The notes below the pieces were generated by a model. The model was not told the DNA's origin. It did not search any database and saw nothing but the letters and a program-made list of their open reading frames with translations. The translations under genes were made by a program, and so were the position numbers. A DNA stretch of 64,000 nt from assembly GCA_947492375.1 (NCBI GenBank), contig CANLMI010000001.1, forward strand, positions 620,001 through 684,000. The letters run 5' to 3'. Position 1 is the first letter of the stretch. Each line of letters opens with the position of its first letter. Source of the stretch: an uncultured Kordiimonas sp. (GTDB lineage: Bacteria; Pseudomonadota; Alphaproteobacteria; Sphingomonadales; Kordiimonadaceae). Below, piece by piece: positions 28,840 through 38,901 of the stretch.

Positions 28840-29358
28840 ATGCGGTTTGTTCAAAAAGTAAGTGTATCTTTATTAGCGACAACAATGATTATACTGCCAA
28901 TTAGGGCAGATGATAACAAAACGGCTGAAAAATATCAGACGTTATCTGCTCAGTTGATTACAGATGCCAAGCTTGCTTTAACACAAGGTAAGGCTGATGA
29001 TGCACAGCTCATGTTTGAACGGGCGCTGGTTGCAAACCCTGCTAATGTGGAAGCTCTCATCGGGCTTGGTAATACTTATGAAACCAAAGGGCAGACAGGT
29101 AAAGGCTTACGGTATTATCGTCAGGCTCTTGAGCTGGAACCTAATGACCAAACGGCGCTCTCTGCCCAGTCGCTCGCGTTCCTGAAGCAAAACCTATATG
29201 ACCGCGCTGAACTTAACCGCGACAAGCTTGCTCGGATATGTGCTGCTGGCTGTGACGCGCTTAATATCGTTGAAGTAGCCTTAGAGGCTTACCGTGCGGC
29301 AGAAGCTGATAAGGATACACAGAAGGTAGCTGATGCGGGTGATGTTTCATCGAACTAA
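28840..29358 (+). CDS. Secreted tetratricopeptide repeat protein
   Basis: A 172-residue protein with a signal peptide (SVSLLATTMIILPIRAD, cleavage near residue 23) and two to three TPR units (KLALTQGKADDAQLMFERAL, ALIGLGNTYETKGQTGKGLR, YYRQALELEPNDQTALS). Two Cys near residue 130 (RICAAGCDAL) could pair in the periplasm. TPRs are protein-binding; no partner is evident. A strong bidirectional terminator follows. Confidence 0.8.
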   Translation: MRFVQKVSVSLLATTMIILPIRADDNKTAEKYQTLSAQLITDAKLALTQGKADDAQLMFERALVANPANVEALIGLGNTYETKGQTGKGLRYYRQALELEPNDQTALSAQSLAFLKQNLYDRAELNRDKLARICAAGCDALNIVEVALEAYRAAEADKDTQKVADAGDVSSN

Positions 29359-29380
29359 GCATATTAGATGTTTGTTAGAA

Positions 29381-29409
29381 AAAAGGCGCTCACTATGAGC
29401 GCCTTTTTT
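29381..29409. terminator. Bidirectional terminator between TPR gene and M28 peptidase gene
   Basis: AAAAGGCGCTCA and TGAGCGCCTTTT form a perfect 12-pair stem with a 3-base loop and T-runs on both strands, between two convergent genes. Confidence 0.9.
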
Positions 29410-29428
29410 GTTTTTCTCAGCTAGGTGA

Positions 29429-30826
29429 TTATTTGAATGAGCCGGGCCATTCGGCGGCTATATATGCAAATATTGACCATGCAGCCAAGTTTTGCCGCAG
29501 CGCTTCAGGGTCAACTTTATCAAGCGTATCATCAGCCGTGTGGTGCAAGTCAAAATAATCAGTACCGTCTTGCTTAAGATCAACGACTGGCATGCCTTTG
29601 TCGCCAATTCTACCAACATCCGGGCCGCCGCCTGCTTCTACGTCAGCGCGGATAACGCCGAGTGGACCCATCAACTGCGCCATTTTATCAATCACGTGTA
29701 GGGAATTTGGTGAAACCTTTGACGCTAGCGCCCAAATGTTTCCAGCACCAAAATCTGATTCCGCACCAATAATATGTGTATTGGGAATTTCATCTTTGTG
29801 CGCTTCTGCATACTGCCGTGCACCCACAAGACCCACTTCTTCAGCACCAAACATAATCACGCGGATAGTGCGGCGTGGGCGTTCCTTGAGCGTGCGTTTA
29901 ATAAGGTCGGCGGTCGCAACAGTAAGGGCAACACCCGCACCGTCATCAACTGCGCCAGTTCCCAAATCCCAGCTATCAAGGTGACCACCAATAACGACAT
30001 ATTCGTTCGGTTTTTCGCGGCCTGTGATCTCGCCAATGATGTTGGCCGTTTCAATCGCGCCCAAATCTTTGGTTTCGATCCGTACTTTCAGGGTAACAGG
30101 GCCGCCTCGCTTGAAAATACGCTCTAACAGGTCAGCGTCCGGGTTAGAAAGCGCTGCTGCCGGCACCTTCTTAACATCACCAGCATAGGCCATCTGGCCT
30201 GTGTGTGGTAGCCGGTGGCTATCTGTACCGATCGAGCGAATAAGAACAGCCAAACCGCCTTTGCGCGCTGTTTCATCGGCGCCAGACCTGCGGGCGATGT
30301 TTGCAGGCCCGTAACCAGAGCCATCGCGGGTGCGGGCTATACGGTTACTGATGAAAACAATTTTGCCTTCCACTTCACGCCGGTCTGCTGCTTTAAGATC
30401 AGCAAAACTGTTGAAATGAACAACCTCTGCGTCCACACCGCCTTCGGGTGTTGATACCGACCCGCCGAGGGCAGTGATGTGCAAGGGTTGCTTAAAGGGT
30501 GCGGTTACAACGGCACTTTCGAACGTACGGGCCCAACCGTTCAACTTAACGGGTTCCGTCCATACCTTATCAAAACCGAGGCTTTTGAATTTTTCAATAC
30601 CCCATTGTACGGCTAGCTTGTCTGCGTCACTACCGGCTGGGCGCGGTCCAACCTCTGTTGTAAGCGATTCCAGAATATCGTAGGCGCTATCGCTTTTAAG
30701 CGCAGCGGCGCGGAGTGCCTTTGCGTTCTCAATGGTTTCATCGCTGACTTGCTGTGCGCTAAGGCCGGCTGATAGGCCAATCAGTGAGGCTGCAATCAAG
30801 CCCTTAATGAAAATTGATTTACTCAT
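29429..30826 (-). CDS. Secreted M28 family zinc aminopeptidase
   Basis: A 465-residue exported peptidase: signal peptide FIKGLIAASLIGLSAGLSA, a PA-like inserted domain (about 120-250), then the M28 core with zinc ligands visible as GGHLDSWDLGTGAVDDGAG (His, Asp), FGAEEVGLVGARQYAE (Glu pair), GAESDFGAG (Asp) and DYFDLHHTADDTLD (His). Such enzymes trim N-terminal residues from peptides in the periplasm or outside. It stands alone, convergent with the TPR gene. Confidence 0.92.
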   Translation of the reverse strand: MSKSIFIKGLIAASLIGLSAGLSAQQVSDETIENAKALRAAALKSDSAYDILESLTTEVGPRPAGSDADKLAVQWGIEKFKSLGFDKVWTEPVKLNGWARTFESAVVTAPFKQPLHITALGGSVSTPEGGVDAEVVHFNSFADLKAADRREVEGKIVFISNRIARTRDGSGYGPANIARRSGADETARKGGLAVLIRSIGTDSHRLPHTGQMAYAGDVKKVPAAALSNPDADLLERIFKRGGPVTLKVRIETKDLGAIETANIIGEITGREKPNEYVVIGGHLDSWDLGTGAVDDGAGVALTVATADLIKRTLKERPRRTIRVIMFGAEEVGLVGARQYAEAHKDEIPNTHIIGAESDFGAGNIWALASKVSPNSLHVIDKMAQLMGPLGVIRADVEAGGGPDVGRIGDKGMPVVDLKQDGTDYFDLHHTADDTLDKVDPEALRQNLAAWSIFAYIAAEWPGSFK

Positions 30827-30860
30827 AAATCTCTCCCAATATCCCCATACTCACATGTTG

Positions 30861-32207
30861 TTATAAATTATTCTCTTCCATCCATACCGCTAGATCAGCG
30901 AGCGCACGTTTGCTCATCGCTGGTTTACGCTCACGTTTTTTTGTGCGCTGCGCCAGTGGCGGAAAGAGGCCAAAGTTTACATTCATTGGCTGGAATGTTT
31001 TTGCATCAGCACCGCCTGTGATGTGGCTGATGATGGCACCAAAGGCTGTTGTGTTCGGCGGTGTCGCCATATCGCGTTCTAATCGCTCATAGGCGGCCAA
31101 GCGGCCCGCCATAAGCCCAATGGCTGCACTTTCAACATACCCTTCAACACCAGTCACTTGTCCTGCAAAACGAAGGCGTGGGTCTGCTTTCATCCGTAGC
31201 TTGTTATCCAGCACAATAGGGCTATTGATAAACGTGTTGCGGTGCAAGCCGCCAAGGCGCGCAAACTCAGCGCCCTCAAGCCCCGGAATTGTTTGGAAAA
31301 TACGCTTTTGTTCGCCGTATTTAAGCTTGGTCTGGAACCCAACCATATTATAGAGTGTGCCAAGCTTGTTATCCTGACGAAGTTGGACAACAGCATGGTG
31401 CGGTTCGTCCTGATGTGGGCTTTGAAGGCCAACGGGCTTCATAGGGCCAAACCGAAGTGTTTCCGGGCCGCGCTCTGCCATTACTTCAATTGGCATACAG
31501 CCTTCGAAATAAGGTGTGTTTTCTTCCCACTCTTTAAAGTCGGTTTTACCGCCTTCATTCAAGTCATTGATGAAGGTTTCATACTGCTCTTTGTTCATCG
31601 GCAGGTTGATATAATCAGCGCCTTCACCTTTATCGTAACGGCTTTGGAACCATGCCACGTCGAAATTGATGCTTTCCTTGTAAACGATGGGGGCAATAGC
31701 ATCAAAGAAGGCAAGGCTATCTTCACCGCAAAGCTCAAGAATTGCTTCTGACAGCGCGGGCGAGGTCAGGGGGCCGGTTGCGATAATAACATTATCCCAA
31801 TCGCTTGGCGGCAGGCCTTCGATTTCCTCGCGTTCGATAGTGATAAGCGGATGGGCTTCCAAAACTGCGCTCACATCCTCGGAAAAACCATCACGGTCGA
31901 CAGCTAAGGCAGAACCTGCTGGCACCTTGTGGCGCTCTGCCGCTGCCATGATGATTGAATTCATCCGGCGCATTTCTTCGTGGAGTAAGCCAACGGCGTT
32001 ATTCTCATAATCATCAGACCGGAAAGAATTTGAGCAAACAAGCTCAGCAAGCCCCTCGGTCAGGTGTGCGTCTGTTTTGCGCACTGGGCGCATTTCATGG
32101 AGAACAACAGGCACACCAAGTTCTGCTGCCTGCCATGCAGCTTCACTACCAGCAAGGCCGCCACCGATGATATGTATTTCTTTTGGGTTCATGTCTTTTT
32201 CCGTCAT
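30861..32207 (-). CDS. trmFO: Folate-dependent tRNA (uracil-54-C5)-methyltransferase TrmFO
   Basis: A 448-residue flavoenzyme: FAD-binding [20 protein letters not shown], then [20 protein letters not shown] and, near the end, [20 protein letters not shown] with [10 protein letters not shown]. It makes ribothymidine-54 in tRNA using methylene-tetrahydrofolate. The ATG at 32207 lacks a Shine-Dalgarno site; the ATG at 32192 ([12 protein letters not shown]), after GGAAAAAG, is an equally good start. Confidence 0.96.
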   Translation of the reverse strand: MTEKDMNPKEIHIIGGGLAGSEAAWQAAELGVPVVLHEMRPVRKTDAHLTEGLAELVCSNSFRSDDYENNAVGLLHEEMRRMNSIIMAAAERHKVPAGSALAVDRDGFSEDVSAVLEAHPLITIEREEIEGLPPSDWDNVIIATGPLTSPALSEAILELCGEDSLAFFDAIAPIVYKESINFDVAWFQSRYDKGEGADYINLPMNKEQYETFINDLNEGGKTDFKEWEENTPYFEGCMPIEVMAERGPETLRFGPMKPVGLQSPHQDEPHHAVVQLRQDNKLGTLYNMVGFQTKLKYGEQKRIFQTIPGLEGAEFARLGGLHRNTFINSPIVLDNKLRMKADPRLRFAGQVTGVEGYVESAAIGLMAGRLAAYERLERDMATPPNTTAFGAIISHITGGADAKTFQPMNVNFGLFPPLAQRTKKRERKPAMSKRALADLAVWMEENNL

Positions 32208-32313
32208 GACAATCGAATGTTGTCACGGCTTTGCCATAACTTCTGTTTGAAGGGAAGGGTAAATCGCTTTATGAGTGAGAAAGGTACCCTGATACATCTG
32301 GTAGATTGACGAT

Positions 32314-33084
32314 ATGGCGATTGCCTCAAAAGCTATTTTAGCGCTTCTGAAAGAATGGCCTTCAAGGAAGGCTGGCACGGAAGCAGAACTGGAAGCAAGA
32401 GAAGCCTTAATGGCAAAACTTTCAGGGGAATACGGCGTTGATGTTAAGGAAGAGGGCATATATGCGCCGCCGCACGCGAGGTATCATACTCTTTTACTGA
32501 TAGTATTTTCGTTAATCACTGTGGCCTTGTTTTTCCTATCACCGATTATAGGTGTAATTTCTTTGTTATTGGTCAGCTATGCGATTTTCTTATTTATAAC
32601 CGGACGGCGCAGCCCGCTTAGTTTAATGGTTGGGGTAAAGGTCACGGCTAACCTAATCGGGTCAAAAGGCGTTGGGGATAAACATATTCTCATTCTGGTG
32701 CCACTAGACAATTATTTTGATCAATACAGCGATAAGTTACCCACGTTTTTTAATGAGCAGGAGCAGGGCAAAAATATCGATGTTGCTGCTTCGGTCGCAG
32801 CCGCCTCACGGCTATGGAAAGATATCCCTGATGGATACGAGTTAAGCTTATGCTTATTTTCAGGAACGGTTGCAGGTAATATTGGCATACACCAATATAT
32901 TCAGCAGCATAACAGTGTGTTGAAAACTAAAGCAGTTCATATATTTTCTCTAAGCGAGAAAATGCTGACACCTTTCCGAAACAAGGGGCTCGCTTGCCAA
33001 TTCATTGATACAAACGGTGATGAGTCAGCGACGAGTAAGTCAAATGCGCTGGAGGTAGTAATTCTTAAAATGTTCGAGGCATAA
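32314..33084 (+). CDS. Membrane protein resembling an M28 peptidase but lacking metal ligands
   Basis: A 256-residue protein. The N-terminus (WPSRKAGTEAELEAREALM) resembles the start of M28 peptidases, two transmembrane helices follow at about 60-95 (LLLIVFSLITVALFFLSP, GVISLLLVSYAIFLFI), and KHILILVPLDNYFDQYSD occupies the place where active M28 enzymes have H-x-D. No other His/Glu ligands are evident. It may be a non-catalytic relative. It is first of three tightly packed genes with DUF924 and SRPBCC. Confidence 0.55.
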   Translation: MAIASKAILALLKEWPSRKAGTEAELEAREALMAKLSGEYGVDVKEEGIYAPPHARYHTLLLIVFSLITVALFFLSPIIGVISLLLVSYAIFLFITGRRSPLSLMVGVKVTANLIGSKGVGDKHILILVPLDNYFDQYSDKLPTFFNEQEQGKNIDVAASVAAASRLWKDIPDGYELSLCLFSGTVAGNIGIHQYIQQHNSVLKTKAVHIFSLSEKMLTPFRNKGLACQFIDTNGDESATSKSNALEVVILKMFEA

Positions 33085-33627
33085 ATGATGCGATATGAAG
33101 ATATTCTATATTTTTGGTTTGTTGAGGCAGGGCCTGAACGCTGGTGGCAAAAATCAGATACTTTTGATGCTTTAATTAAACGGCGGTTCGAAACTGTTTA
33201 TGAAGCAGCGCGTGTTGGTGAATATTCCGAGTGGCGCGGTAGTGCACGAGGCCGACTGGCTGAAATTATCGTCCTTGATCAATTCCCGCGCAATATGTTT
33301 CGGGGCTCAATGCGCTCGTTCGAGGCGGATACATTAGCATTAATGTTATCACAAGAGGCGGTTAGGTGCGGTGCAGACAAATCGTTGAATGCCGACGAAC
33401 AGGCTTTTTTGTATATGCCGTATATGCATAGTGAAAGCGTGAAGGTTCATAAAGAGACTGTTCAAGTTTTTGATAAGCCGGGCTTGGAGGATAATTTAAA
33501 GTTTGAGTATCGCCATAAGGAAATTATCGACCGATTTGGGCGTTATCCACACCGTAATGAAATCGTTGGGCGGAAAAGTACGCCAGAGGAAATCGAGTTT
33601 TTAAAACAACCAGGCAGTAGCTTTTAA
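33085..33627 (+). CDS. DUF924 family protein
   Basis: A 180-residue soluble helical protein with the DUF924 pattern: ILYFWFVEAGPERWWQKSD at the start, LAEIIVLDQFPRNMFRGS, EQAFLYMPYMHSE and the ending HRNEIVGRKSTPEEIEFL. The fold resembles TPR; biochemical function is unknown. It begins directly after the stop of the upstream gene with GAGG seven bases ahead and overlaps the SRPBCC gene by one base. Confidence 0.9.
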   Translation: MMRYEDILYFWFVEAGPERWWQKSDTFDALIKRRFETVYEAARVGEYSEWRGSARGRLAEIIVLDQFPRNMFRGSMRSFEADTLALMLSQEAVRCGADKSLNADEQAFLYMPYMHSESVKVHKETVQVFDKPGLEDNLKFEYRHKEIIDRFGRYPHRNEIVGRKSTPEEIEFLKQPGSSF

Positions 33628-34067
33628 TGACAATACAGGGCGAGATAACGAGAGACTATCCGGTTAATATCCAAACGCTTTGGGATGATATCCTTGATCC
33701 AACTGCATTATCTGAATCGATGGAAGGTTCTGTCAGTTATGAGGGCCTGCCAACAGAGCCTGTTTATGAAGGTCAGAAAATTGTCGTGAAGCTCAAGCGA
33801 TGGGGCTGGTTTCCAATGGGAAGCTGGACAATGGAAGTTGTTAAGCTCGATTCTGCTAATTACAGCTTGGAAAGCCGAGAGTATGGCGGTTTGGTGAAAT
33901 GTTATCGACACCGTATCGAATTGGTGCCTACTGGTGAAGATACCTGCCGATACACCGATTATATCGACCTTGACGCGGGTGTCTTTACGCGGTTGGTTTT
34001 TCCGTCTTTTAAGAAACTATATGAACAGCGGCATGAAAAGCGTATGGCGCGGTTAGTGAAACGATAG
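33627..34067 (+). CDS. SRPBCC (START-like) family protein
   Basis: A 146-residue hydrophobic-pocket protein of the SRPBCC/polyketide-cyclase type: ITRDYPVNIQTLWDDILDP at the start (strand then helix), central strands, and a long C-terminal helix (KKLYEQRHEKRMARLVKR). It may bind a lipid or other hydrophobic ligand. TAATG overlap with the DUF924 stop shows translational coupling. Confidence 0.72.
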   Translation: MTIQGEITRDYPVNIQTLWDDILDPTALSESMEGSVSYEGLPTEPVYEGQKIVVKLKRWGWFPMGSWTMEVVKLDSANYSLESREYGGLVKCYRHRIELVPTGEDTCRYTDYIDLDAGVFTRLVFPSFKKLYEQRHEKRMARLVKR

Positions 34068-34071
34068 CGGG

Positions 34072-34101
34072 AAGAGCCAAAACAAGTATGCTTTGGCTCT
34101 T
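34072..34101. terminator. Hairpin between convergent SRPBCC and MuiA-family genes
   Basis: AAGAGCCAAA and TTTGGCTCTT form a perfect 10-pair stem with a 10-base loop, 5 bases after the SRPBCC stop. No T-run follows, so termination strength is uncertain. Confidence 0.5.
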
Positions 34102-34111
34102 GTGCTTGGGA

Positions 34112-35746
34112 TTACTTTGTATTTCTGCGCGAAATACGCTGTTTTTCAGGATACGTGATCCGGTATTCATGGCGAATGTTCCATACTTCGCCGGGCTTGA
34201 GCGTTTTAACCCATTTTATGACGCCAGCTTTCCCGTTTAAATCTTTCTCAGATGGTTTGGTCGCACTTTTCAGCGCGGTCACCTTTACATCTTCATGTGC
34301 GGATACCGGCATACGATCATAAATCTCAATTGTTTGCTCAATGTCGTGATTGTTGGTAACCGTGAATAAATACCGTTTTTCTTCAACACGTTTGCTGCCG
34401 AAGAAGCCTGTATCGCCGTCTTCTGGTGGAATTTCTACAGATTCTATGTTTATCAAAGTGTCCTGACCGAATGGAAGGCGGGTAATACTATCAGGTAAGA
34501 GTGCTGGCCAATCCATCGCCCCGAGATAGTTTCCGTCTCTGATCAAAGTAGATTGAACTGTTTCCAGTGGAAATTCCAAATTATCAAGATTGGCTTCCGC
34601 ATAAAGAAAGGCTGTATTGCCAGAAAATAAGGGGCTAGCTGTAACGATAAATTCCTTTATGGGGAAAATATATTCAGCCAGCGGAATTGTTTGAACTTCG
34701 CTATCGCTATTCAATGTCGTAGGTGTTGAAAGTGAAATACTGGTATCAAAGCTCGTTCTTTGGGTATTTATAAGGCTTGCTGTAACAACAATTTCTTCAA
34801 TATCTTCGTTAGTTCCACCGCCAAAGGCAGGAGTAGATTTAAGACGCGTTTCAGCTTTTCTGAATTCAGTTCGCGGTTCGAAAATAGAGATAAATTCAGA
34901 TGAAGGCACTTCTGTTTCATCCAGGTTTGGTAGTGTTGTGGAGAGGGTTAAATCCACACTTTCCCAGTTTTCATCGCTGTCTTGCGTAATATTTGCGGCT
35001 AATTTTAGGGTGATACTTTTCCTTTCACTATCGAGAAAGCTGGTGACATCTGTATCCCATGTGGCATCCTCGGTGATATAAAATAGTTCTATCTCTGTAT
35101 CAGAGGCGCTGTTTGCAGCAACTTTTATCCGACTTTCGTAATAATAGTCTCTGAGTTTGCCCGCATTTGCTAATTCTCTGTTAAGTTGGGCTATTTTCTT
35201 TAAGACTGTTGCCTGTTCTTCCAGTGACGATGTTTTTGTATTCAAGAGTTCTGGTATAGTATTGCTGATAAAATCAAACTTGGACTGCCATTCTTGAAGG
35301 CTGTCTTTTTTCTCTCCACGTTCATTTGAAATTGATTTGATGAAGTTGAGTTGCAGGTCCGTAGTTTGAATTCTGTTGTTGACAGCAGATAACTCAGATT
35401 TGAGTTTTTCAAGCTCTCTCGCAATCTGTTCTTGGTTGTCATTGCCGCTTTTTTTTAGTTTTTCTTCTGTTTTAACACTCACAATACTGACATTACCGTT
35501 TAACGATAATGCACCGAGATTCTCTTTTTCAAATGAGTGAGGTAAATCAGATATAATAATTTCATGGGTGCCGGCTGGTATGACGACATTGATTGTTCGA
35601 GTGATTTCTGCACCATCATTTCTGAAAATATTTACACTTTTAATTCTTGATGTTGTTGTGATTTCATCAGCATAGGCTGATGTGTGTATAAATATTGTTG
35701 ATAATAATGCTGTACTAAATAGGTAGCCAAGTGTTTGATATTTCAT
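34112..35746 (-). CDS. Periplasmic DUF4139 (mucoidy inhibitor MuiA family) protein
   Basis: A 544-residue exported protein: signal peptide YLFSTALLSTIFIHTSAYA, N-terminal DUF4140-like region (IKSVNIFRNDGAEITRTINV), a coiled coil at about 90-180, and the DUF4139 domain ending in IKWVKTLKPGEVWNIRHEYRIT. Around residue 230 a segment IEEIVVTASL resembles a TonB box. Function of the family is not settled. The ATG at 35746 has GGGGG upstream, so the ATG at 35758 is rejected. Confidence 0.83.
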   Translation of the reverse strand: MKYQTLGYLFSTALLSTIFIHTSAYADEITTTSRIKSVNIFRNDGAEITRTINVVIPAGTHEIIISDLPHSFEKENLGALSLNGNVSIVSVKTEEKLKKSGNDNQEQIARELEKLKSELSAVNNRIQTTDLQLNFIKSISNERGEKKDSLQEWQSKFDFISNTIPELLNTKTSSLEEQATVLKKIAQLNRELANAGKLRDYYYESRIKVAANSASDTEIELFYITEDATWDTDVTSFLDSERKSITLKLAANITQDSDENWESVDLTLSTTLPNLDETEVPSSEFISIFEPRTEFRKAETRLKSTPAFGGGTNEDIEEIVVTASLINTQRTSFDTSISLSTPTTLNSDSEVQTIPLAEYIFPIKEFIVTASPLFSGNTAFLYAEANLDNLEFPLETVQSTLIRDGNYLGAMDWPALLPDSITRLPFGQDTLINIESVEIPPEDGDTGFFGSKRVEEKRYLFTVTNNHDIEQTIEIYDRMPVSAHEDVKVTALKSATKPSEKDLNGKAGVIKWVKTLKPGEVWNIRHEYRITYPEKQRISRRNTK

Positions 35747-35837
35747 AATATCCCCCATCGGAATTATTGATTTCTATCGTTAGAGTTATCATACCACAGA
35801 ATATGGCAACATGAGGTAGTAATCATGCCTTAAATCC

Positions 35838-35855
35838 GGCCTTCAGATGAAGGCC
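35838..35855. terminator. Hairpin downstream of uvrA
   Basis: GGCCTTCA (35838-35845) and TGAAGGCC (35848-35855), perfect 8-pair arms around two bases, 36 bases past the uvrA stop on the minus strand. No clear T-run; a likely transcript-end structure. Confidence 0.42.
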
Positions 35856-35890
35856 AGATGAATGGATGGAATATACTTACTATCCTGTTG

Positions 35891-38752
35891 CTATTCGGCG
35901 GCTTGACGCTCTAAGATAGGGGCCAGGTAATGGCCGGTATAACTGCGCTCGTTTTTCGCGACTTGCTCGGGCGTGCCGGTCGCGACAATCTCGCCGCCGC
36001 CGTCACCGCCTTCTGGTCCCAGGTCCAAAATCCAGTCAGCTGTTTTGATGACTTCCAGATTATGCTCAATAACAATCACAGTATTGCCCTGTTCAACAAG
36101 CGCGTCCAAAACTTCCATCAGTTTGCGAACGTCTTCAAAATGCAAGCCGGTTGTTGGTTCATCAAGGATATAAAGTGTTTTGCCTGTTGAACGCTTGGAT
36201 AATTCCTTCGCGAGCTTCACCCGCTGGGCTTCGCCGCCAGACAGGGTGGTGGCTTGCTGCCCTACACGGATGTAGGATAGGCCAACACGTTCCAGCATTT
36301 CAAATTTATGTCTGATCGTGGGAACCGCCTTAAAGAATTTTACGCCTTCCTCAACCGTCATATCCAGAACATCAGCAATTGATTTATCCTTGAATTTTAT
36401 CTCAAGAGTTTCACGGTTATATCGCTTGCCTTTACATTGGTCGCACTCAACATACACATCCGGCAGGAAGTGCATCTCAATCTTGATAACACCGTCACCC
36501 TGGCATGCTTCACAGCGACCGCCCTTTACGTTAAAGGAGAAACGACCCGGTTTATAGCCGCGTGCTTGCGCCTCAGGTAATCCTGCAAACCATTCGCGGA
36601 TCGGGGTGAAGGCGCCAGTATACGTAGCTGGGTTAGAGCGCGGTGTCCGCCCAATCGGGCTTTGATCAATGTCAACAATCTTATCTAGGTGTTCTAGTCC
36701 GTCGATCGATTTATGAGCTCCCGGAATTGCGCGTGCCTTATTTAAGTCGCGCGCAACAGCTTTATACAGCGTTTCGATTGTAAAGGTTGATTTACCAGAG
36801 CCCGAAACACCTGTGATACAAGTCAGTGTGCCAAGGGGGATCGAGCCCGATACATTTTTAAGGTTGTTTGAGGTTGCGCCCTTAACGGTTATTTTCTTAC
36901 CCTTGTGGCCCTTACGCCTTTTGTCGGGAATAGGAACTGACCTAACGCCTGTCAGATACTGACCTGTCAGGCTTTTCTTGGATTTCATAATATCGTCAGG
37001 TGTGCCTTCGGCAACGACTGTGCCGCCGTGTTCGCCAGCACCGGGGCCCATATCTATCACATAGTCGGCGGTGCGTACTGCATCTTCGTCATGTTCCACT
37101 ACGAGAACTGTGTTGCCTTGATCACGCAAGTTCGTCAGCGTTTCAAGCAGGCGATCATTATCGCGCTGGTGTAAGCCGATGGAGGGTTCGTCAAGAACAT
37201 AAAGAACGCCAGTTAGGCCGGACCCTATCTGGGACGCCAGCCTGATCCGCTGGCTTTCGCCGCCAGATAATGTCCCGCTTGAGCGCGAAAGCGAAAGATA
37301 ATCAAGCCCAACATTCACAAGGAAACCAAGCCGTTCCTGTATTTCCTTGAGCACTTTGTCTGCGATAGCATTCTGTTGGTTTGTTAGATTTTCAGGTAGA
37401 TTACTAAACCACTCATAGGCGCCCTTAACTGATAGCGCAGTAATCTCGCTAACATGGCGAGTATCGATTTTAACCGCCAAGGCTTCCTCTTTCAATCTGG
37501 CACCGCCGCATTTGGTGCAAGCGGTTGAAGATTGGTATTTTGACAGTTCGTCGCGCATCCAGTTGCTATCGGTTTCGCGCCAACGGCGTTCGATATTATT
37601 GATTACACCTTCGAAGGGTTTGTTTACTTCGAACTTGCGTTTGCCGTCCGCGTAAATAATTGCAATATCTTCGCTGCCGGTACCAAACAGAAAGGCATCC
37701 TGCGCCGCTTTTGGAATATCTTTCCACGGTGTATCGACGGTAATATCATAGTGGTTGGCCACTGCCTCCAGCGCTTGAAAATAAAAGGGCGATGGGTTTT
37801 GTGACTTGTTGGACCATGGTGCGATGGCACCTTGGCGAATGGATTTCGACTTGTCTGGTACGCTTAATTCAGGGTCAAAATATAATTTACTGCCAAGACC
37901 GTCACACTCAGGGCAAGCACCAAACGGGTTGTTGAAAGAAAACAGGCGTGGTTCGATTTCCTCGATAGTGAAACCGGAAACAGGACAGGCAAATTTGGCG
38001 GACATTAAATGGCGTTCGGCTTCAGTATCATCCTTTGTCACCAACTCAACCACCATCAATCCATCCGTTAGCTCAAGCGCAGTTTCAACGCTCTCGGCGA
38101 GGCGTTGTTCTAATCCTTCTTTCAAGACAAGCCGGTCAACAACCACCTCTATATCGTGTTTGAGCTTTTTATTGAGAGCAGGGACATCTTCAATAAGATA
38201 AAATTCATCGTCGACTTTCACGCGTTGGAAACCGCGTTTTTGAAGTTCGGCAAACTCTTTCCTATATTCCCCTTTGCGGCCACGTACTATAGGGGCCAGA
38301 AGGTATAGCCGCGTCCCCATCCCAAGCTCCATGATCCTGTCAACCATCTGACTAACGGTTTGGCTTTCAATCGGTAGACCTGTTGCTGGGGAAAAGGGTA
38401 CACCAATGCGCGCCCACAAAAGCCGCATATAATCATATATTTCGGTTACTGTACCGACAGTTGACCGAGGGTTTTTACTAGTGGTTTTCTGTTCGATTGA
38501 AATGGCAGGCGACAGCCCCTCGATATGATCAACATCAGGTTTTTGCATCATCTCCAGAAACTGGCGAGCATAGGCGCTTAGGCTCTCGACGTATCGACGT
38601 TGTCCTTCGGCATATATTGTGTCGAAAGCAAGCGAGGATTTACCAGACCCCGAAAGGCCTGTTATCACCACAAGCTTATCACGGGGAATATCAACATTAA
38701 CCGATTTAAGATTATGTTCGCGGGCGCCGCGCACTGAAATTTCAGTCAGCAT
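35891..38752 (-). CDS. uvrA: Excinuclease ABC subunit A
   Basis: A 953-residue UvrA: two ABC ATPase modules (Walker [20 protein letters not shown] and [10 protein letters not shown]; signatures [12 protein letters not shown] and [12 protein letters not shown]), and zinc motifs CPVSG ... CPECDGLG and CEACQGDG ... [10 protein letters not shown]. It finds DNA lesions for nucleotide excision repair. The ATG at 38752 ([15 protein letters not shown]) is used; the frame opens at a TTG at 38761. A perfect LexA box lies about 100 bases upstream. Confidence 0.98.
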   Translation of the reverse strand: MLTEISVRGAREHNLKSVNVDIPRDKLVVITGLSGSGKSSLAFDTIYAEGQRRYVESLSAYARQFLEMMQKPDVDHIEGLSPAISIEQKTTSKNPRSTVGTVTEIYDYMRLLWARIGVPFSPATGLPIESQTVSQMVDRIMELGMGTRLYLLAPIVRGRKGEYRKEFAELQKRGFQRVKVDDEFYLIEDVPALNKKLKHDIEVVVDRLVLKEGLEQRLAESVETALELTDGLMVVELVTKDDTEAERHLMSAKFACPVSGFTIEEIEPRLFSFNNPFGACPECDGLGSKLYFDPELSVPDKSKSIRQGAIAPWSNKSQNPSPFYFQALEAVANHYDITVDTPWKDIPKAAQDAFLFGTGSEDIAIIYADGKRKFEVNKPFEGVINNIERRWRETDSNWMRDELSKYQSSTACTKCGGARLKEEALAVKIDTRHVSEITALSVKGAYEWFSNLPENLTNQQNAIADKVLKEIQERLGFLVNVGLDYLSLSRSSGTLSGGESQRIRLASQIGSGLTGVLYVLDEPSIGLHQRDNDRLLETLTNLRDQGNTVLVVEHDEDAVRTADYVIDMGPGAGEHGGTVVAEGTPDDIMKSKKSLTGQYLTGVRSVPIPDKRRKGHKGKKITVKGATSNNLKNVSGSIPLGTLTCITGVSGSGKSTFTIETLYKAVARDLNKARAIPGAHKSIDGLEHLDKIVDIDQSPIGRTPRSNPATYTGAFTPIREWFAGLPEAQARGYKPGRFSFNVKGGRCEACQGDGVIKIEMHFLPDVYVECDQCKGKRYNRETLEIKFKDKSIADVLDMTVEEGVKFFKAVPTIRHKFEMLERVGLSYIRVGQQATTLSGGEAQRVKLAKELSKRSTGKTLYILDEPTTGLHFEDVRKLMEVLDALVEQGNTVIVIEHNLEVIKTADWILDLGPEGGDGGGEIVATGTPEQVAKNERSYTGHYLAPILERQAAE

Positions 38753-38853
38753 CTGTATCAATTCCTTCGCAAATTTGCTGTTTTATGATTTGTATACTCA
38801 AGTGGCCTTTTCATGGATTTGAGTCAAGGCTCTTGACATTATCGTTAATGATG

Positions 38854-38868
38854 GAACAAATAAAGAAC
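38854..38868. promoter_or_regulatory. LexA (SOS) box between uvrA and the GFA gene
   Basis: GAAC (38854-38857), N7 (AAATAAA), GAAC (38865-38868): perfect alphaproteobacterial LexA operator. It lies 101 bases before the uvrA ATG and 33 bases before the divergent GFA gene; a TTGACA (38833-38838) on the plus strand precedes it. Confidence 0.88.
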
Positions 38869-38901
38869 AAAATGATTGTTTATGATAATAGGGTCAGTTC
38901 G

